Assembly (NCBI GenBank): GCA_963766505.1
Contig: CAVYAL010000005.1
Location: 992,001 to 1,056,000 of the forward strand
Source: DATIRA01 sp963766505
Lineage (GTDB): Bacteria; Pseudomonadota; Gammaproteobacteria; Steroidobacterales; Steroidobacteraceae
Length of the DNA stretch: 64,000 bases
Reading direction: 5' to 3'
Part shown: in pieces, positions 62,835 through 64,000 of the stretch
Numbering within the stretch: the stretch's first letter is position 1
Layout of the letters: every line of letters begins with the position of its first letter
Notes under the pieces: generated by a model
Database searches by the model: none
The model's input: the letters and a program-made list of their open reading frames with translations, nothing else
Told to the model about the DNA's origin: nothing
Made by a program: the position numbers and the translations under genes

Positions 62835-63884
62835 TCACTCTCCCTGCGCGATGGCCTTCAGAGCGCTCACTCCTGCGACGGCGACGCGTCCGCCTGCCAG
62901 ACCAGGCCCCCGAACGGCAAGTCCTGCGGCGGTGCGAAGCCCTGCTTCGACTTCGACGGGAAAAAACTCACCGTCCCGCGCCAGGAACACGACCTCCCGC
63001 CCCGACAGCCGCGTGACGGCACTCGAGGGAACCACGACCATGCCCGCCGGGACTGTCTCGAATACCGTGAGTTCGACTGCCTGACCGGGCCGCAGGCCGG
63101 GACCGGCCGGCAACTCGGCACGCAGAGTCGCGCTTCGCGTGCCTGGCTCGACGCTGCGACCGACGCCGAGCACGGTGCCTACCCGGGACGGACTGCCCGC
63201 CTCGGCGCGCGAACCGACCGAAATCCGCTCGATAAGCAGTTCCGGCAGCTGCGCCTCGAGCCAGACCTTGTCGCCATCGACAATGAAGAACCCGACGCTG
63301 TCCTCCTCCACCCGATGGCCCGGCATCAGCCCGGATTCGATGACAGTGCCGCCGGCCGGCGAGAGCAGCAGGTATTCACCTGCAGTTCCCTTGACCGCCC
63401 GGGTCGCCGAAAAAAGCGCACCGAGGCTCGATTGCCGGACCTGCGCGGCACGAAGCTCGGCTTCCGATTCCTGCAGCCGTCGCTGCGGCGAGATGCCCTC
63501 GGCGACCAGCGCGCGCTCGCGCGCGACACGGGTTTCAAGTGCACGGATCTGCGCGGCGGCGGACTCCCGCGCGGCCTCGACTTCCAGAAAGTCCCGGCTG
63601 CGCAATTGCAGCAGCGGCTGCCCGGGTTCGACCGCCTGGCCTTCCTGCACCAGCAGGCGAACGACCGTGCCGCCGAACGGCACGACGACCGCGCGCGTCG
63701 TGTCGCCCGGCAGTTGCACAATCGCCGGCAGGACGGCTACCGGCGCCTCTGCCACGGACGCGACGTCCGCAACCTCGATGCCGAGGGCCTGCTGCTGATC
63801 GGGCGTGATCGCGATCAGGCCTTCGCTGGCGAGGCCGCAGCACGCCCAGAGCGACGCGGCGCCGAGAAGCAATGCTCTGTGCAC
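62835..63884 (-). CDS. Efflux RND periplasmic adaptor (CzcB/CusB-like)
   Basis: 349 residues from GTG 63884, chosen because GAGGAA stands upstream and HRALLLGAASLWACCGLA is then a proper signal peptide; the frame reaches 63950 without a site. It has VVPFGGTVVRLLVQEGQAVE (lipoyl/barrel half), a coiled-coil hairpin (LETRVARERALVAEGISPQ) and the barrel domain VGSRAEAGSPSRVG. No N-terminal metal-binding extension as in long CzcB is seen. First gene of the operon adaptor-permease-DUF3240-outer channel, read on the minus strand. Beyond its start, 63885-64000 shows no gene. Confidence 0.92.
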   Translation of the reverse strand: MHRALLLGAASLWACCGLASEGLIAITPDQQQALGIEVADVASVAEAPVAVLPAIVQLPGDTTRAVVVPFGGTVVRLLVQEGQAVEPGQPLLQLRSRDFLEVEAARESAAAQIRALETRVARERALVAEGISPQRRLQESEAELRAAQVRQSSLGALFSATRAVKGTAGEYLLLSPAGGTVIESGLMPGHRVEEDSVGFFIVDGDKVWLEAQLPELLIERISVGSRAEAGSPSRVGTVLGVGRSVEPGTRSATLRAELPAGPGLRPGQAVELTVFETVPAGMVVVPSSAVTRLSGREVVFLARDGEFFPVEVEAGLRTAAGLAVRGPGLAGGRVAVAGVSALKAIAQGE

Positions 63885-64000
63885 GACTGCGATTCCTCGA
63901 GCTGATTCCGCGACCGTTCGAGTCTGCCGCTCGCTCAGCGGGGCAACCATACGGACCGCACAGACATCGCATCGTGGGAAGTCACGATTGCTCTGCCGAG

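Overview
The window is GC-rich (about two thirds G+C by eye), densely coded DNA with Shine-Dalgarno motifs, many 4-base start/stop overlaps, lipoprotein signals, RND pumps, outer-membrane proteins and glutamate synthase split into gltB/gltD. This points to a Gram-negative proteobacterium. The mix of wax-ester synthase, a CYP153-like P450, PQQ alcohol dehydrogenases and an alkyl sulfatase suggests a hydrocarbon- or surfactant-using gammaproteobacterium; that placement is inference. I found no rRNA, tRNA, CRISPR array, integrase or transposase.

Layout. 0-12.5 kb: the C-terminal part of an alkyl sulfatase, an AraC-type regulator, and a dense set of enzymes around hydroxy/keto acids and alcohols (ThDP enzyme, SDR, 2-hydroxyacid dehydrogenase, IlvD/Edd dehydratase, PQQ-haem alcohol dehydrogenase, FMN hydroxyacid oxidase, FAD GlcD-type oxidase). 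A 10-bp direct repeat with a 21-bp period between the regulator and the ThDP gene looks like the operator. 12.7-17.3 kb: a YSC84/SYLF lipid-binding protein, a truncated OmpA domain, a lipoprotein hydrolase, and an overlapping HupE-like/PPIase pair. 17.4-23.4 kb: amidase-ferredoxin-P450 on the minus strand, then a second PQQ-haem alcohol dehydrogenase and a cytochrome c lipoprotein. 23.4-27.1 kb: AlkB dioxygenase, two convergent alpha/beta hydrolases, an RlpA-like protein and a GlsB-type membrane protein.

27.4-38 kb: gltBD, then a small surface-glycan cassette (Wzx-like flippase, pyruvyl transferase, two tandem GT2 glycosyltransferases) and a GST. 38.7-49.2 kb: a GGDEF-EAL receptor, an HAE1 RND multidrug pump with its adaptor, a CDP-alcohol phosphatidyltransferase, a DUF481 outer-membrane protein and a WS/DGAT acyltransferase. 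49.4-55.3 kb: a four-gene plus-strand operon of circularly permuted ATP-grasp, alpha-E and transglutaminase-like proteins, a predicted but poorly characterised peptide-bond-forming system and the most intriguing part of the window. 55.3-58 kb: rhodanese, XdhC, an unknown two-TM protein and a secreted SCP2-like protein. 58.2-63.9 kb: a complete CzcCBA/Cus-type metal efflux operon with a DUF3240 protein.

Two structural oddities stand out. Five genes between 11.1 and 26.1 kb each carry exactly one single-base frameshift, while the rest of the window is clean. Two 41-42 bp palindromes with identical 19-nt arms lie at 17.3 and 26.8 kb.
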